A DNA stretch of 64,000 bases from Roseovarius gahaiensis (lineage in GTDB: Bacteria > Pseudomonadota > Alphaproteobacteria > Rhodobacterales > Rhodobacteraceae). The translations under genes and the position numbers were made by a program. The stretch is from NCBI RefSeq assembly GCF_011601345.1, contig NZ_JAAORB010000003.1:124001-188000 (forward strand), given 5' to 3'. Every line of letters starts with the position of its first letter. Position 1 is the first letter of the stretch. The notes below the pieces were generated by a model. The model was not told the origin of the DNA. It searched no databases and saw nothing but the letters and a program-made list of their open reading frames with translations. This document shows, one piece after another, positions 44,664 to 54,379 of the stretch.

Positions 44664-47453
44664 ATGGATTTTTTGTCACGCATCACCCGTTTGCCGCGCG
44701 CCCATGACCCCGAACAGGGCCGGGAGGCCCGTGCGCTGTTTCCTGACCTGCCAGATCAGTTGGCCGATTTGATCGACGGCGCTGCAGGCAGCAGCCCCTA
44801 TCTTAAATCCCTGATCGAGAAAGAACGCGACTGGCTGGAGCCTGCGCTGCAAGCGCCAGAGGCCGCTTTCGACCGGGTGCTGTCTGATTTGCCGGATGTG
44901 GATCACGCGGATCTGCCCGCCGCCTTGCGGCAGGCCAAGCGGCGGGTCGCGTTGCTGACCGGGCTGGCCGATCTGGCCGGGGTCTGGCCGCTGGAGGATG
45001 TGACAGGGCGCTTGACCGACTACGCCGATCTGTCGTGTGATCTGGCGATGAAAGCCTGCGTTGCGGCGGAAATCAAACGCGGCAAACTGCCCGGAAAAAC
45101 CGAGGACGATATCGCCACCGCCGGCGGCATGGTGGCCTTGGCCATGGGCAAGATGGGCGCGGGCGAATTGAACTACAGCTCGGATATCGACCTGATCTGC
45201 CTGTTTGATGAAACGCAGTTTGACGAAGACGATTACCACGACGCGCGGGCCTCGTTCGTGCGGGCCACCCGCAAGATGGCCGCGATGCTGAATGACCGCA
45301 CCGCCGAAGGCTATGTGTTCCGCACCGATTTACGCCTGCGCCCAGATCCAAGCGTGACGCCGGTCTGCATGGCTATGGCGGCGGCGGAAACTTACTACGA
45401 AAGCCTTGGCCGCACATGGGAACGCGCGGCCTATATCAAGGCGCGGCCCTGTGCGGGTGATCTGGCCGCCGGGCAATCCTTTCTGGATACGTTGCGCCCT
45501 TTCGTGTGGCGCAAGCATCTGGATTTCGCTGCGATTGAGGACGCGCACAACATGCGCTTGCGAATCCGCGAACACAAAGGGCTTGGCGGGCAATTGGCGC
45601 TGCCCGGTCATAACATGAAGCTTGGCCGCGGCGGCATTCGCGAGATCGAGTTTTTCACCCAGACCCGGCAGATCATCGCAGGCGGTCGCGACCCGGATTT
45701 GCGCGTGCGTGGCACGGTCGAGGGACTTGCGCGACTGGCCGAGAAAGGCTGGATTCCCGAAGAGGCCGCGCAGGTTTTGACCCGGCACTACCGCTTTCAC
45801 CGCGAGGTCGAGCATCGCTTGCAAATGCTGCGGGATGCGCAAACTCATGATTTGCCCACATCCGAGGATGAATTTGACCGGCTGGCCGCCTTCATGGGCC
45901 GCGAACCTGATGACTTGAAGGCCGATCTGACGAACCGGCTGACCGAAGTGCATGATCTGATCGAGGGCTTTTTTGCCCCCGAAGGCCCCGAGCCTGTGCC
46001 CGAAGAGGCCGCAGAGGTCTTTGATGATGAAATCATCAGCCGCTGGCCCGGCTACCCGGCGCTGCGGTCGGGGCGGGCGGTGGATATATTCAACCGGCTG
46101 AAGCCCGATATCCTGTCCCGTCTGGCCAAAACATCGCATCCCGCCGAGGCGCTTTTGGCGTTTGATGGTTTTCTGGCGGGCTTGCCCGCCGGGGTTCAGG
46201 TGTTTTCGCTGTTCGAGGCCAACCCGCAACTTGTTGATCTGCTGGTGGATATCGCAGGCACCTCGCCGAAACTGGCGGCGCATCTGTCGCGTCATGCCAG
46301 TGTGTTTGACGCCGTGATCGCCGGGGATTTCTTTGCGCCGTGGCCGGGCCGGGACGCGTTGCAGGCTGATTTGGCCGCGCGGCTGGACACGGAAAGCGAT
46401 TACGAGCGCAAACTGGATACCGCCCGACGCTGGATGAAAGAATGGCATTTTAGGGTTGGCGTGCATCACCTGCGCGGCTTGATTGGTGCTGATTTGGCCG
46501 GGGTGCAATATGCGGATCTGGCAAGTGCGGTAATTGCCGCGATCTGGCCACATGTGGTGGCGCAGTTTGCCGAAAAACACGGGGCCCCACCGGGCCGGGG
46601 CGCGGTTGTGATCGGGATGGGCTCGGTCGGGGCCAAGCGGTTGAACGCCGAATCCGATCTGGATTTGATCGTGATTTACGATGCGGACGGCGTCGAAGGG
46701 TCTGACGGGCGGCGGCCGTTGGGCACACGGCCCTATTATGCGCGCCTGACACAAGCCATGATCACCGCCTTGACCGCGCCCATGTCCGAGGGGCGGTTAT
46801 ATGAGGTTGATATGCGGCTGCGCCCATCGGGCAATCAGGGGCCGGTGGCGACGGGCTGGCCTTCTTTTCAAGAGTATCAAAGACACGAGGCTTGGGTGTG
46901 GGAACATCTGGCGCTGACCCGCGCGCGGGTGATTGCCGGGCCGCAGAACCTTGCCAGCGATGTCGAGGCGTTTCGCGTCGCTCTGTTGGCCGATAAAGGC
47001 GCGCCTGACAAAGTGCTGCAGGAGGTCGCGGCGATGCGCCGCCGTATTGCCGACGCCAAGGCCCCCGCCGGGCCGTGGGATACCAAGCTTGGGCCGGGCC
47101 GCATGCAAGAGATCGAATTGCTGGCGCAAGCCGGGGCTTTGATGGCGGGCGACGCCGGTCGCACAGTTGAACAAGGATTGCAGGCCGGTGTCGCAATCGG
47201 CTGGTTAAGCGACGCGGACAAAGAGGCGCTGTCGCGCGCCTACAGGCTTTGTTGGGACATCTTGCAGGCCGCGCGCCTTCTGAGTGACCGGCCGCTTGAT
47301 CCGGCCAATCTGGGCGAGGGCGGTGCCGGGTTCGTGCTGCGTGAAACCGGGCATGACACACTGGCGGGTTTGCAGCGCGAATTGGAACAGTCCACAACAG
47401 GGGCCGCAAAAGTGATAGATGCAGCGTTAAGGCGCTCGCCCGAAGGGATATGA
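44664..47453 (+). CDS. glnE: glutamine synthetase adenylyltransferase/deadenylylase
   Basis: 929-residue bifunctional regulator of glutamine synthetase. Two nucleotidyltransferase domains are visible: the N-terminal deadenylylase with SSDIDLICLFDE and the C-terminal adenylylase with ESDLDLIVIYD. A central linker joins them. Length matches the family (about 945). A small gene follows with a four-base overlap. Confidence 0.95.
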   Translation: MDFLSRITRLPRAHDPEQGREARALFPDLPDQLADLIDGAAGSSPYLKSLIEKERDWLEPALQAPEAAFDRVLSDLPDVDHADLPAALRQAKRRVALLTGLADLAGVWPLEDVTGRLTDYADLSCDLAMKACVAAEIKRGKLPGKTEDDIATAGGMVALAMGKMGAGELNYSSDIDLICLFDETQFDEDDYHDARASFVRATRKMAAMLNDRTAEGYVFRTDLRLRPDPSVTPVCMAMAAAETYYESLGRTWERAAYIKARPCAGDLAAGQSFLDTLRPFVWRKHLDFAAIEDAHNMRLRIREHKGLGGQLALPGHNMKLGRGGIREIEFFTQTRQIIAGGRDPDLRVRGTVEGLARLAEKGWIPEEAAQVLTRHYRFHREVEHRLQMLRDAQTHDLPTSEDEFDRLAAFMGREPDDLKADLTNRLTEVHDLIEGFFAPEGPEPVPEEAAEVFDDEIISRWPGYPALRSGRAVDIFNRLKPDILSRLAKTSHPAEALLAFDGFLAGLPAGVQVFSLFEANPQLVDLLVDIAGTSPKLAAHLSRHASVFDAVIAGDFFAPWPGRDALQADLAARLDTESDYERKLDTARRWMKEWHFRVGVHHLRGLIGADLAGVQYADLASAVIAAIWPHVVAQFAEKHGAPPGRGAVVIGMGSVGAKRLNAESDLDLIVIYDADGVEGSDGRRPLGTRPYYARLTQAMITALTAPMSEGRLYEVDMRLRPSGNQGPVATGWPSFQEYQRHEAWVWEHLALTRARVIAGPQNLASDVEAFRVALLADKGAPDKVLQEVAAMRRRIADAKAPAGPWDTKLGPGRMQEIELLAQAGALMAGDAGRTVEQGLQAGVAIGWLSDADKEALSRAYRLCWDILQAARLLSDRPLDPANLGEGGAGFVLRETGHDTLAGLQRELEQSTTGAAKVIDAALRRSPEGI

Positions 47454-47455
47454 AA

Positions 47456-47725
47456 ATGGAACGCGATCCGATTGACCACAAGGGCCTGATCCAAGAGGCC
47501 TATCGCATCGAGGGCATCACGGCGGCCGAATGCCGATCCATCTTTCTGGATTGGGCCTTGTCCTTGCCGCCAGAGATGGACCAGCAGCAGGCCATCACGA
47601 CCCTATTGGATCGTTACGGCCTAGAGTACCAAGCGCACCCGATGACACAGGTGCTGCAAGACGGGCTGACCGTGCTTGAGCAACCGCGCCGGCGCGGCGG
47701 CTGGCGCGCGCGATCGCGGGACTGA
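47456..47725 (+). CDS. conserved small protein of unknown function
   Basis: 89-residue acidic, probably helical protein (HKGLIQEAYRIEGITAAECRSIFLDWALSLP). AAGGG at 47443-47447 sits eight bases before ATG 47456 and only two before the alternative ATG 47450, which would overlap the glnE stop. Coupling to glnE hints at a link to nitrogen control, but nothing in the protein shows it. Confidence 0.75.
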   Translation: MERDPIDHKGLIQEAYRIEGITAAECRSIFLDWALSLPPEMDQQQAITTLLDRYGLEYQAHPMTQVLQDGLTVLEQPRRRGGWRARSRD

Positions 47726-47866
47726 CAGGGCGGCATCCGGGCGCAGGGTGGCGGTTTCAGACATGTTTAATTCACCGTAATGTACGGCATTTGACGAAAT
47801 TGCGCCGTATTTCCGGGCGAGAGTGGCATCAGACAACCAAGGGCAACAGGCCCTCAGGAGGATGCC

Positions 47867-48502
47867 ATGAACCCGTTTCGTTTTATTGCTGTGATTTTCA
47901 TGGGGCTGGCCGTATCGGGCTGTGCTTCGGTCGAGACAGCCACCCGCAACGCGCCGCTGGATGCGCCGCAGATGCAGGCCGCGCCGCCGTCGTTTGACGT
48001 CAAGGAGATCCGCGTTTCGGTGCCCGAAACTCTGCGCGTGTCCGAGGCCAACCGCTATTACCCCGGCGGCGATATCGTTTGGCGCGAAGATCCGCGGGGC
48101 GACCGCTATGCCCAAGTCAAAGCGATCTTCGAAACGGCCTTTGAACAAGGCGTGAGCGAGCTTGACCCCGGCCATGTGCCCGTGATCCTTGACGTCGAAG
48201 TCACGCGCTTTCACGCGCTGACGGAAAAAGCCCGCTACACCATTGGCGGCGTGCACGCGTTGCAATTCAAAATGCAGATGCGCAACCCGGAAACCGGGCA
48301 AGTCTATGGCGAGCCGCATTTTGTCAAAGCCGACTTCCGCGCGCTTGGCGGAGCTGCGGCGATCAAGGCCGAACGTCAGGGAATCACTCAGAAATACCGC
48401 ATCACCAACCATCTGGCGCAGGTCATCAAGACCGAACTGACCGACCCCGAAGGCTACAAGGCGGCGTTTCTGGGGATGATGGGCGCGATCAATCAACTCT
48501 GA
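47867..48502 (+). CDS. DUF6778-like lipoprotein
   Basis: 211 residues with a lipoprotein signal (lipobox AVSGC, lipidated Cys19). The mature domain has VKEIRVSVPETLRVSEANRYYPGGDIVWRED and a central DVEVTRFHALTEKARYTIGG strand region that recalls Rhodobacterales DUF6778 proteins. Probably periplasmic, outer-membrane anchored; function unknown. It has its own AGGAGGA-type ribosome-binding site. Confidence 0.78.
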   Translation: MNPFRFIAVIFMGLAVSGCASVETATRNAPLDAPQMQAAPPSFDVKEIRVSVPETLRVSEANRYYPGGDIVWREDPRGDRYAQVKAIFETAFEQGVSELDPGHVPVILDVEVTRFHALTEKARYTIGGVHALQFKMQMRNPETGQVYGEPHFVKADFRALGGAAAIKAERQGITQKYRITNHLAQVIKTELTDPEGYKAAFLGMMGAINQL

Positions 48503-48539
48503 TCTTTTCGATCTCAGTGAAACGGCTTAAGGGGATGGC

Positions 48540-49739
48540 ATGACACCGTCCCCTTTTCCGATCATCCGCCTTCGTCCCAAGGCGCAGGCCCGTGCCATCC
48601 GGCATGGGTTTCCTTGGGTTTATGACAATGAACTGGTCACCGACAGGCGCAGCAAGGCCCTGACGCCCGGCACCATCGCGCAGCTTGAAGATGCCGAGCG
48701 AACGCCCGTGGCCTTGGTCGCGGTCAATCCCAAGTCGCGGATTATCGCGCGGGTTTTGGAGCGCGACTGCACAGCCCGCATTGACGCCGATTGGCTGCGC
48801 CAACGGCTGACACAGGCGTTGGTTCTGCGCGACCGGCTGTATGATGCGCCGTTCTACCGGCTGGTGCATGCCGAGGCGGACGGGCTGCCGGGGGTGATCA
48901 TCGACCGGTTTGGTGACACGGCTGTGATCCAGCCCAATGCGGCATGGGCCGAGACCTTGCTGGGCGACCTGACCGATGCGGTGATGGCGGTGACCGGTGT
49001 GAAAAACGTTTTGAAAAACGCCAGCGGACGGGCGCGGGTGTTGGAAGGCCTCGACGATCAAAACGCCGTGCTGCGTGGCCAAGCGCCGTCTGCGCCGTTG
49101 CCGGTGCCGATGAATGGCGCGACCTATATGGCCGATCTTGTGGGCGGGCAGAAAACCGGGTTGTTTTTCGATCAGCGCCCCAATCACGCCTTTGCCGCAG
49201 GCCTAAGCCGTGGCGCAAGGGTGCTGGACGTGTTTTCCCATGTTGGCGGATTTTCACTGGCGGCGCTGGCCGGTGGCGCAGACCAAGCGATGGCGGTGGA
49301 CGGATCGCAAGCGGCGTTGGATCTGGCCACCGAAGGCGCGGCACAGATGGGGCTTGGCGAAAGGTTTTCCACGCGCAAGGGCGATGCCTTCGAGGCTTTG
49401 GCGCAGTTGGCCGAAGAGGGCGCACAGTTCGACGTTGTGATCTGCGACCCGCCAGCCTTTGCCCCGTCAAAAAAGGCAGTGGAGGCCGGGCTGCGGGCTT
49501 ATGAGCGCGTGGCGCGTATGGCGGCGGCGCTGGTGGCCGATGGCGGGTATCTGGGGCTGTGTTCGTGTTCGCATGCCGTTGATCTGGCTAGGTTCCGCGG
49601 CGCATCGGTGCGCGGTATCGGGCGGGCCGGGCGACAGGCGCAATTGATACACACGGGCTTTGCCGGGCCGGATCATCCGCTGCATCCGCAATTGGCCGAA
49701 AGCGGATACCTTAAAGCCTTGTTTTTCCGCCTGCGATGA
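48540..49739 (+). CDS. class I SAM methyltransferase, RlmI-like (23S rRNA m5C)
   Basis: 399 residues: N-terminal PUA domain (RLRPKAQARAIRHGFPWVYDNEL), central EEHD-type linker (GLPGVIIDRFGD), and a Rossmann methyltransferase with VLDVFSHVGGFSLAALAGGA and the catalytic motif ICDPPAFAPSKK followed by LCSCSHAV. This layout fits RlmI (m5C1962). It overlaps the following PIN gene by four bases. Confidence 0.9.
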   Translation: MTPSPFPIIRLRPKAQARAIRHGFPWVYDNELVTDRRSKALTPGTIAQLEDAERTPVALVAVNPKSRIIARVLERDCTARIDADWLRQRLTQALVLRDRLYDAPFYRLVHAEADGLPGVIIDRFGDTAVIQPNAAWAETLLGDLTDAVMAVTGVKNVLKNASGRARVLEGLDDQNAVLRGQAPSAPLPVPMNGATYMADLVGGQKTGLFFDQRPNHAFAAGLSRGARVLDVFSHVGGFSLAALAGGADQAMAVDGSQAALDLATEGAAQMGLGERFSTRKGDAFEALAQLAEEGAQFDVVICDPPAFAPSKKAVEAGLRAYERVARMAAALVADGGYLGLCSCSHAVDLARFRGASVRGIGRAGRQAQLIHTGFAGPDHPLHPQLAESGYLKALFFRLR

Positions 49740-50275
49740 AAGTGCTGCTGGATACCTGCGTGATTTACCCCACGGTGATGCGGCAAGTTTTGCTGGGGGT
49801 GGCGGCGCGCGGCGTTTTCACGCCGCTGTGGTCCAAGCGCATTATCGGCGAATGGCTTAGGGCGGCGGAAAAACTGGGGCCCGACGGCGTGGCGCAAGCG
49901 CGCGCTGAAGCGGCCTTGCTGGCGGGTCGCTGGCCAGATGCGGACGTGGAGTATCCGCCCTCACTTGAGGCGCAGTTATGGCTGCCCGACGCGGCGGATA
50001 TTCACGTGCTGGCGGCAGCCATTTCCGGGTCGGCGGATGTGATCATAACGCTGAACGTCAAGGATTTCCCACGCAACATTCTGGCCGAAGAGGGGATCAG
50101 CCGCGCCGATCCCGACAGTTTCTTGCATGGGCTCTGGCAGGCGCAGCCGGATCTGGTGCAGGCGGTGGCCGAAGAAGTTTTAGCGGAGGCGATCCGATTG
50201 TCCGGCAAAGAGTGGCAGATGCGGCCCTTGCTGAAAAAGGCGCGGTTGCCGCGTTTGGCCAAGGCGTTGTCGTAG
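49736..50275 (+). CDS. PIN-domain protein (RSP_2648-like)
   Basis: 179 residues with a PIN ribonuclease fold: LLDTCVIYP (first Asp), IIGEWLRAAEKLG (Glu), LPDAADIHVLAAAI (paired Asp) and ITLNVKDFP. All four acidic positions seem present. It starts inside the rlmI-like stop codon (ATGA). No antitoxin gene is adjacent, so it is probably not a standard VapBC toxin. It recalls the Rhodobacter RSP_2648 family. Confidence 0.85.
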   Translation: MKVLLDTCVIYPTVMRQVLLGVAARGVFTPLWSKRIIGEWLRAAEKLGPDGVAQARAEAALLAGRWPDADVEYPPSLEAQLWLPDAADIHVLAAAISGSADVIITLNVKDFPRNILAEEGISRADPDSFLHGLWQAQPDLVQAVAEEVLAEAIRLSGKEWQMRPLLKKARLPRLAKALS

Positions 50276-50307
50276 CTCCGGGTGATGTCCGGATTGCTGC
50301 CGTAGAT

Positions 50308-50370
50308 GGGGGCGCTGCCCCCGTCGTCGCAAGCGACGACTCCCCCGGAGTATTTTTGGAACAATGAAGG
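50308..50370 (+). repeat. dispersed hairpin element, copy 2
   Basis: GGGGGC/GCCCCC (50308-50313, 50317-50322) and GTCGTCGC/GCGACGAC (50323-50330, 50333-50340) are tandem perfect hairpins. They are followed by ACTCCCCCGGAGTATTTTT and a tail ending GAAGG. Core and order match copy 1 at 34580-34633. It fills the gap between two convergent genes and may also terminate the PIN-gene transcript. Confidence 0.7.
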
Positions 50371-50376
50371 TGGTGG

Positions 50377-51066
50377 TCAGTTGTTGACCGCCCATTTGTC
50401 TTCGAGTTTCGCGATGGCGGCGATACGGTCGGCGGTTTTGGGGTGGCTCATCAGCCATGCGGGGGCGGCCCCGGCGCGCGATTGCGTGAGGGCTTCGAGT
50501 TTTTCAAACAGGGATTTCTGTGCTGCTGTGCCGATGCCGGCCTTGGTCAGCAGGGCGGCGGCGTATTCATCGGCCTCGTATTCATCGCCGCGCGACAGCC
50601 GTGCGGCCAAAAGCGTGGTCAGCCCGTTGGCGATCCAGACGCCGATGCCCGGCAAGAACCGCGACAGGATCATGGCAAGCGCCGTGCGCAGGGCGTTTTG
50701 GCCGGAAAAGTCGATCACCCGGCGGCGGGCATGGCCAAGGGCGACGTGGCCCAGTTCATGGGCGATCACGCTGGCCAGTTCCTCGGCGGTGACCTCGCCC
50801 TGTTGGAATTTGCGATAGAAACCACGGGTGATGAAAATACGCCCGTCGGGCGCCGCCAGCCCATTGACCGGGTCAATTTCGTAAATGTTGACGCGGATGC
50901 GCGGCAGGTCAAGCGCGCGGGCCAAGCGATCGGTCATGTCTTTCAGGCGCGGGTCGGCCAGCTCGGTCGAGCGGGAATCCAATTCGCGCCGCGTGCGCCA
51001 GACCGAAAAGCGATACATGACGACGGCGTAAAGAATGGCCAGCAGGATGGGCGTGAAGCGGATCAT
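50377..51066 (-). CDS. M48-family metalloprotease
   Basis: 229 residues: one N-terminal membrane segment, then a zinc-protease domain with HELGH at 103-107, the third ligand in DEYEADEYA, and SHPKTADRIAAI near the end. This resembles HtpX/Ste24 relatives with the active site facing the membrane or periplasm. ATG 51066 gives MIRFTPILLAILY. Probably a membrane-protein quality-control protease. Confidence 0.88.
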   Translation of the reverse strand: MIRFTPILLAILYAVVMYRFSVWRTRRELDSRSTELADPRLKDMTDRLARALDLPRIRVNIYEIDPVNGLAAPDGRIFITRGFYRKFQQGEVTAEELASVIAHELGHVALGHARRRVIDFSGQNALRTALAMILSRFLPGIGVWIANGLTTLLAARLSRGDEYEADEYAAALLTKAGIGTAAQKSLFEKLEALTQSRAGAAPAWLMSHPKTADRIAAIAKLEDKWAVNN

Positions 51067-51110
51067 GATGGGTATATGGGGCAGCCGCCGGTCTGGGGCA
51101 AGCGCACAGT

Positions 51111-52064
51111 TCAGGCCGAGCAGCTTGCGCCACCCAGGACACAGAACTTTGCGCAATGGGGATGGTTGAGCGCAACGTCGCGTTCGGCCTGTTCCAGCGT
51201 GTTGCCCAGTTCAAACTCGGGCGAATAGGGCAAAAGCGTACACGCCAGAACCGCCGGGCGATCCGCTCCGCGCCGTTTGACCACCATCCGCGAGGAGGCG
51301 CACATCACGTCATCGGGTGATTTACCTAGAATGGACCAGCAGGCGGTTGTGATTTCGGGCACCTCGACGGATGCGTCCATTTCCGGAAACAGAACCGTTT
51401 GCGCCGGATCGTGGGCGTCGATTTCAAAGCCGTGCTGTGCGTAGAGACGCGCATAGCCATCGCGCGACGCGGCATCGGTTTCGCCCCAAACGGTGCGCCC
51501 GGCGACGCTCATCTTGATGCGATTGTCGCGCAGCCAAGACATGCCTTGCAGCGTCTTTTCAAAGGCACCTTTGCCGCGCTCTTGGTCGTGCAAGTCTTGC
51601 GACCAGTGATCGACCGAAATGCGCAAGGTCAGCCGATCGCGCCATTGGGCTGTCAAATCCAGCAGGCCCTGCTGCATGGTTTTGCGCATCATCGGGCGCA
51701 TGGCGTTGGTCAGGATCAGCACCTGATAGCCCCGCTCTAGTGCTGCGCGCGCCATGCCGATCATGTGCGGGTTCATGAACGGCTCACCGCCAGTGAAACC
51801 GATTTCGGTGATCGGCCAGTTGCGCTCTTTGATTTGGTCAAGATAGTCCCGCACTTCGTCTTCGGTGATATAGACCAGCCGATCATTTGTTGGTGAGCTT
51901 TCGATATAGCAGTTGGCGCAGGTGATGTTGCACAGCGTGCCGGTGTTGAACCAAAGCGTTTCGGGATGGGACAGGGCGACCGTCGCGCGCGGTTGGCCAT
52001 CGGCCGTGGTCGTCGGATCGGCGAATTTTTCGGCAGTCGTTTCGTGCAGGTTGGCGTCTTTCAT
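51111..52064 (-). CDS. radical SAM protein with C-terminal cysteine cluster
   Basis: 317 residues. The radical SAM CxxxCxxC motif is CNITCANC (Cys45, 49, 52), with FTGGEPF at 90-96. The C-terminal third has seven more cysteines (ACWSIL, VMCASS, LACTLL, HCAKFCVLGGASCS), suggesting a SPASM- or twitch-type auxiliary Fe-S cluster. No precursor peptide gene is evident next to it. The substrate is unknown; possibly a peptide or protein modifier. Confidence 0.85.
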   Translation of the reverse strand: MKDANLHETTAEKFADPTTTADGQPRATVALSHPETLWFNTGTLCNITCANCYIESSPTNDRLVYITEDEVRDYLDQIKERNWPITEIGFTGGEPFMNPHMIGMARAALERGYQVLILTNAMRPMMRKTMQQGLLDLTAQWRDRLTLRISVDHWSQDLHDQERGKGAFEKTLQGMSWLRDNRIKMSVAGRTVWGETDAASRDGYARLYAQHGFEIDAHDPAQTVLFPEMDASVEVPEITTACWSILGKSPDDVMCASSRMVVKRRGADRPAVLACTLLPYSPEFELGNTLEQAERDVALNHPHCAKFCVLGGASCSA

Positions 52065-52247
52065 CGGGGCCCCGTTTTTTGTGTCTGAAAACAGGTAGCG
52101 AAGCGGGATACGGAAAGAAACCCGCGATAGCCGGGCTGACACCATTGTGAACGTCGCAGTGCATGGTAGACTTAAACGCGAGGCGAGTATAAGCCTGCGC
52201 CTGTTAACGCTAACACGGCAAGCGAAGAAGACGACAGGAGGATTTCG

Positions 52248-53702
52248 ATGGTTTCACGTGTGATCCCGGTTGACCCGTTCGACCTTGTCGTTTTCGGCGG
52301 CACGGGGGATCTGGCGCGACGCAAGATCCTTCCGGCATTGTTTCGGCGTTTTTGCGCCGGTCAGATGGGCGCCAATGCGCGCGTGATCGGCGCGGCCCGC
52401 GCGGATATGGACGACGCGGGCTATCGCAGCTTTGTCTCGGATGCGATTGCCGAGTTTGACCCGGACGCCGCGCGCCACAAGGATCATCTGGACAGTTTTC
52501 TGGCCAATGTGAGCTACGTCGTGCTGGACGCCAAAGGCGACGCCGGGTGGGACAAGCTGGCCGCAACGGTGCAAAAAGGTCGGGTGCATGCCTATTACTT
52601 TTCGGTTGGTCCGGGGCTGTTTGGCGATCTGGCACAGCGTCTGCATACCTATGGCATGGCCGATGCCAACAGTCGGATCGTGGTCGAGAAACCCTTTGGT
52701 CATGATTTGGCCAGTGCCCGAGATCTCAACCGTGTTTTGGCGCAGCATTTCGATGAACACCAAGTGTACCGGATCGACCACTACCTTGGCAAAGAAACCG
52801 TGCAAAACCTGATGGCAGTGCGGTTCGGCAATATGCTGTTCGAGCCGCTTTGGAACAGCCAATACGTGGATCACATTCAAATCACCGTGGCCGAAAGCGT
52901 GGGTGTCGGCGGGCGTGGTGATTACTATGATCGCGCCGGTGCCATGCGGGACATGATGCAAAATCACCTGATGCAGCTTTTGTGCCTGATCGCGATGGAA
53001 CCCCCGGCCAAGTTCGATCCCGATGCGGTGCGCGATGAAAAGCTCAAGGTGATCCGGGCACTGGATCCGGTTGCGCCGGATAATGTGGTGCGCGGCCAAT
53101 ACGAGGCGGATGGCGACGCGCCGGATTACCGCACGCAGGTTGAAACACCAGACAGCCGCACCGAAAGTTTCGTGGCCCTGAAGGCCCATATCAGCAACTG
53201 GCGTTGGGCCGGGACGCCGTTTTATTTGCGGACGGGCAAGCGGTTGAAGGACCGGGCCAGTGAAATCGCGGTGGTCTTCAAAGAAGCCCCGCATTCGATT
53301 TTCGGGGCCGAGGCCGGACGCCATCGCAACATCCTGACGATTAAATTGCAGCCCAATGAAGGCATCGAATTGGGCGTCACCATCAAAGAGCCGGGACCGG
53401 GCGGGATGCGTCTGCTGGATGTGCCGCTGGATATGACCTTTGCCGAGGCGCTTGGAGAGGACGGCCCTGATTTTCCCGACGCCTACGAGCGTTTGATCAT
53501 GGACGTGATCCGTGGGAATCAGACATTGTTCATGCGCGGGGATGAGGTTGAGGCCGCTTGGCAATGGGCGGATCCGGTCATTCAGGTCTGGGAGGAGGGC
53601 GGAGAGACGCCGATCCCGTATGCATCGGGCAGTGCAGGCCCCGATGACGCGCTGATGCTGATGCATCGCGATGGCCGCCGCTGGAGGGAGATCAAGGCAT
53701 GA
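52248..53702 (+). CDS. zwf: glucose-6-phosphate dehydrogenase
   Basis: 484 residues. NADP-binding GGTGDLARRKILPAL and active-site RIDHYLGKETVQN are intact. It oxidises glucose-6-phosphate to 6-phosphogluconolactone, feeding the Entner-Doudoroff and pentose phosphate routes. ACAGGAGG precedes ATG 52248. First gene of zwf-pgl-pgi, coupled to pgl by ATGA. Confidence 0.97.
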   Translation: MVSRVIPVDPFDLVVFGGTGDLARRKILPALFRRFCAGQMGANARVIGAARADMDDAGYRSFVSDAIAEFDPDAARHKDHLDSFLANVSYVVLDAKGDAGWDKLAATVQKGRVHAYYFSVGPGLFGDLAQRLHTYGMADANSRIVVEKPFGHDLASARDLNRVLAQHFDEHQVYRIDHYLGKETVQNLMAVRFGNMLFEPLWNSQYVDHIQITVAESVGVGGRGDYYDRAGAMRDMMQNHLMQLLCLIAMEPPAKFDPDAVRDEKLKVIRALDPVAPDNVVRGQYEADGDAPDYRTQVETPDSRTESFVALKAHISNWRWAGTPFYLRTGKRLKDRASEIAVVFKEAPHSIFGAEAGRHRNILTIKLQPNEGIELGVTIKEPGPGGMRLLDVPLDMTFAEALGEDGPDFPDAYERLIMDVIRGNQTLFMRGDEVEAAWQWADPVIQVWEEGGETPIPYASGSAGPDDALMLMHRDGRRWREIKA

Positions 53703-54370
53703 AATTTCTGGAGTATGCTGACGAAGAGATGTTGGCCATTGATCTGGCCAATGTGCTGGCCGGACAGTTGAAATCGGCCCTCAATCATGAGGATCGCGTG
53801 TTGTTCGTGGTGCCCGGTGGCAGCAGCCCGGGCCCTGTGTTTGACACGCTGTGCGATGCCACGCTGGATTGGTCGCGGGTGGATGTCATGCTTAGCGATG
53901 AACGGTGGGTGCCCGAGGTGCATGTGCGCTCGAACACCCGGATGATCCGCGAGCGGCTGTTGGTCGGACGCGCGGCCGCGGCGCGCTTTTTGCCGCTTTA
54001 TGCGAAGGCTGCGCATCCCGATGATGTTCTGGCCGAGCTTGAGGCCAATATCGTGCCACGACTGCCGATATCAGTTTTGTTGCTTGGCATGGGGGCCGAT
54101 ATGCATACGGCGTCGCTGTTTCCAAAAGGCAACAACATTGAGATGGCGATGTCCGATGAGGCCCCGGTTCTGGTGTCGATGGAAACCCCGGATCAGCCCG
54201 ACATTCGGGTAAGCCTTTCGGCGCATGTGTTGAACGATGCCATGGCCAAACACTTGCTGATTACCGGCAAGGCCAAGCGGGCCGCGCTTGACCGGGCGCA
54301 AAGCCACACCCGGCTTGAAGCCCCGATTTGCGCCGTGTTGGATGATATGGTGGTTCATTGGACTGCGTAA
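53699..54370 (+). CDS. pgl: 6-phosphogluconolactonase
   Basis: 223-residue DevB-type lactonase. VVPGGSSPGPVFDTL, MLSDERWVPEVH.RSN and LLGMGADMHTASLFP are family signatures. Hydrolyses the zwf product. Starts inside the zwf stop (ATGA). Confidence 0.95.
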   Translation: MKFLEYADEEMLAIDLANVLAGQLKSALNHEDRVLFVVPGGSSPGPVFDTLCDATLDWSRVDVMLSDERWVPEVHVRSNTRMIRERLLVGRAAAARFLPLYAKAAHPDDVLAELEANIVPRLPISVLLLGMGADMHTASLFPKGNNIEMAMSDEAPVLVSMETPDQPDIRVSLSAHVLNDAMAKHLLITGKAKRAALDRAQSHTRLEAPICAVLDDMVVHWTA

Positions 54371-54379
54371 GAGGTAACG

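Noticed and set aside
52254-53666. 470-codon reverse-strand open frame inside zwf
   Set aside because: Exactly antisense to a complete zwf; no motif, no ribosome-binding site.
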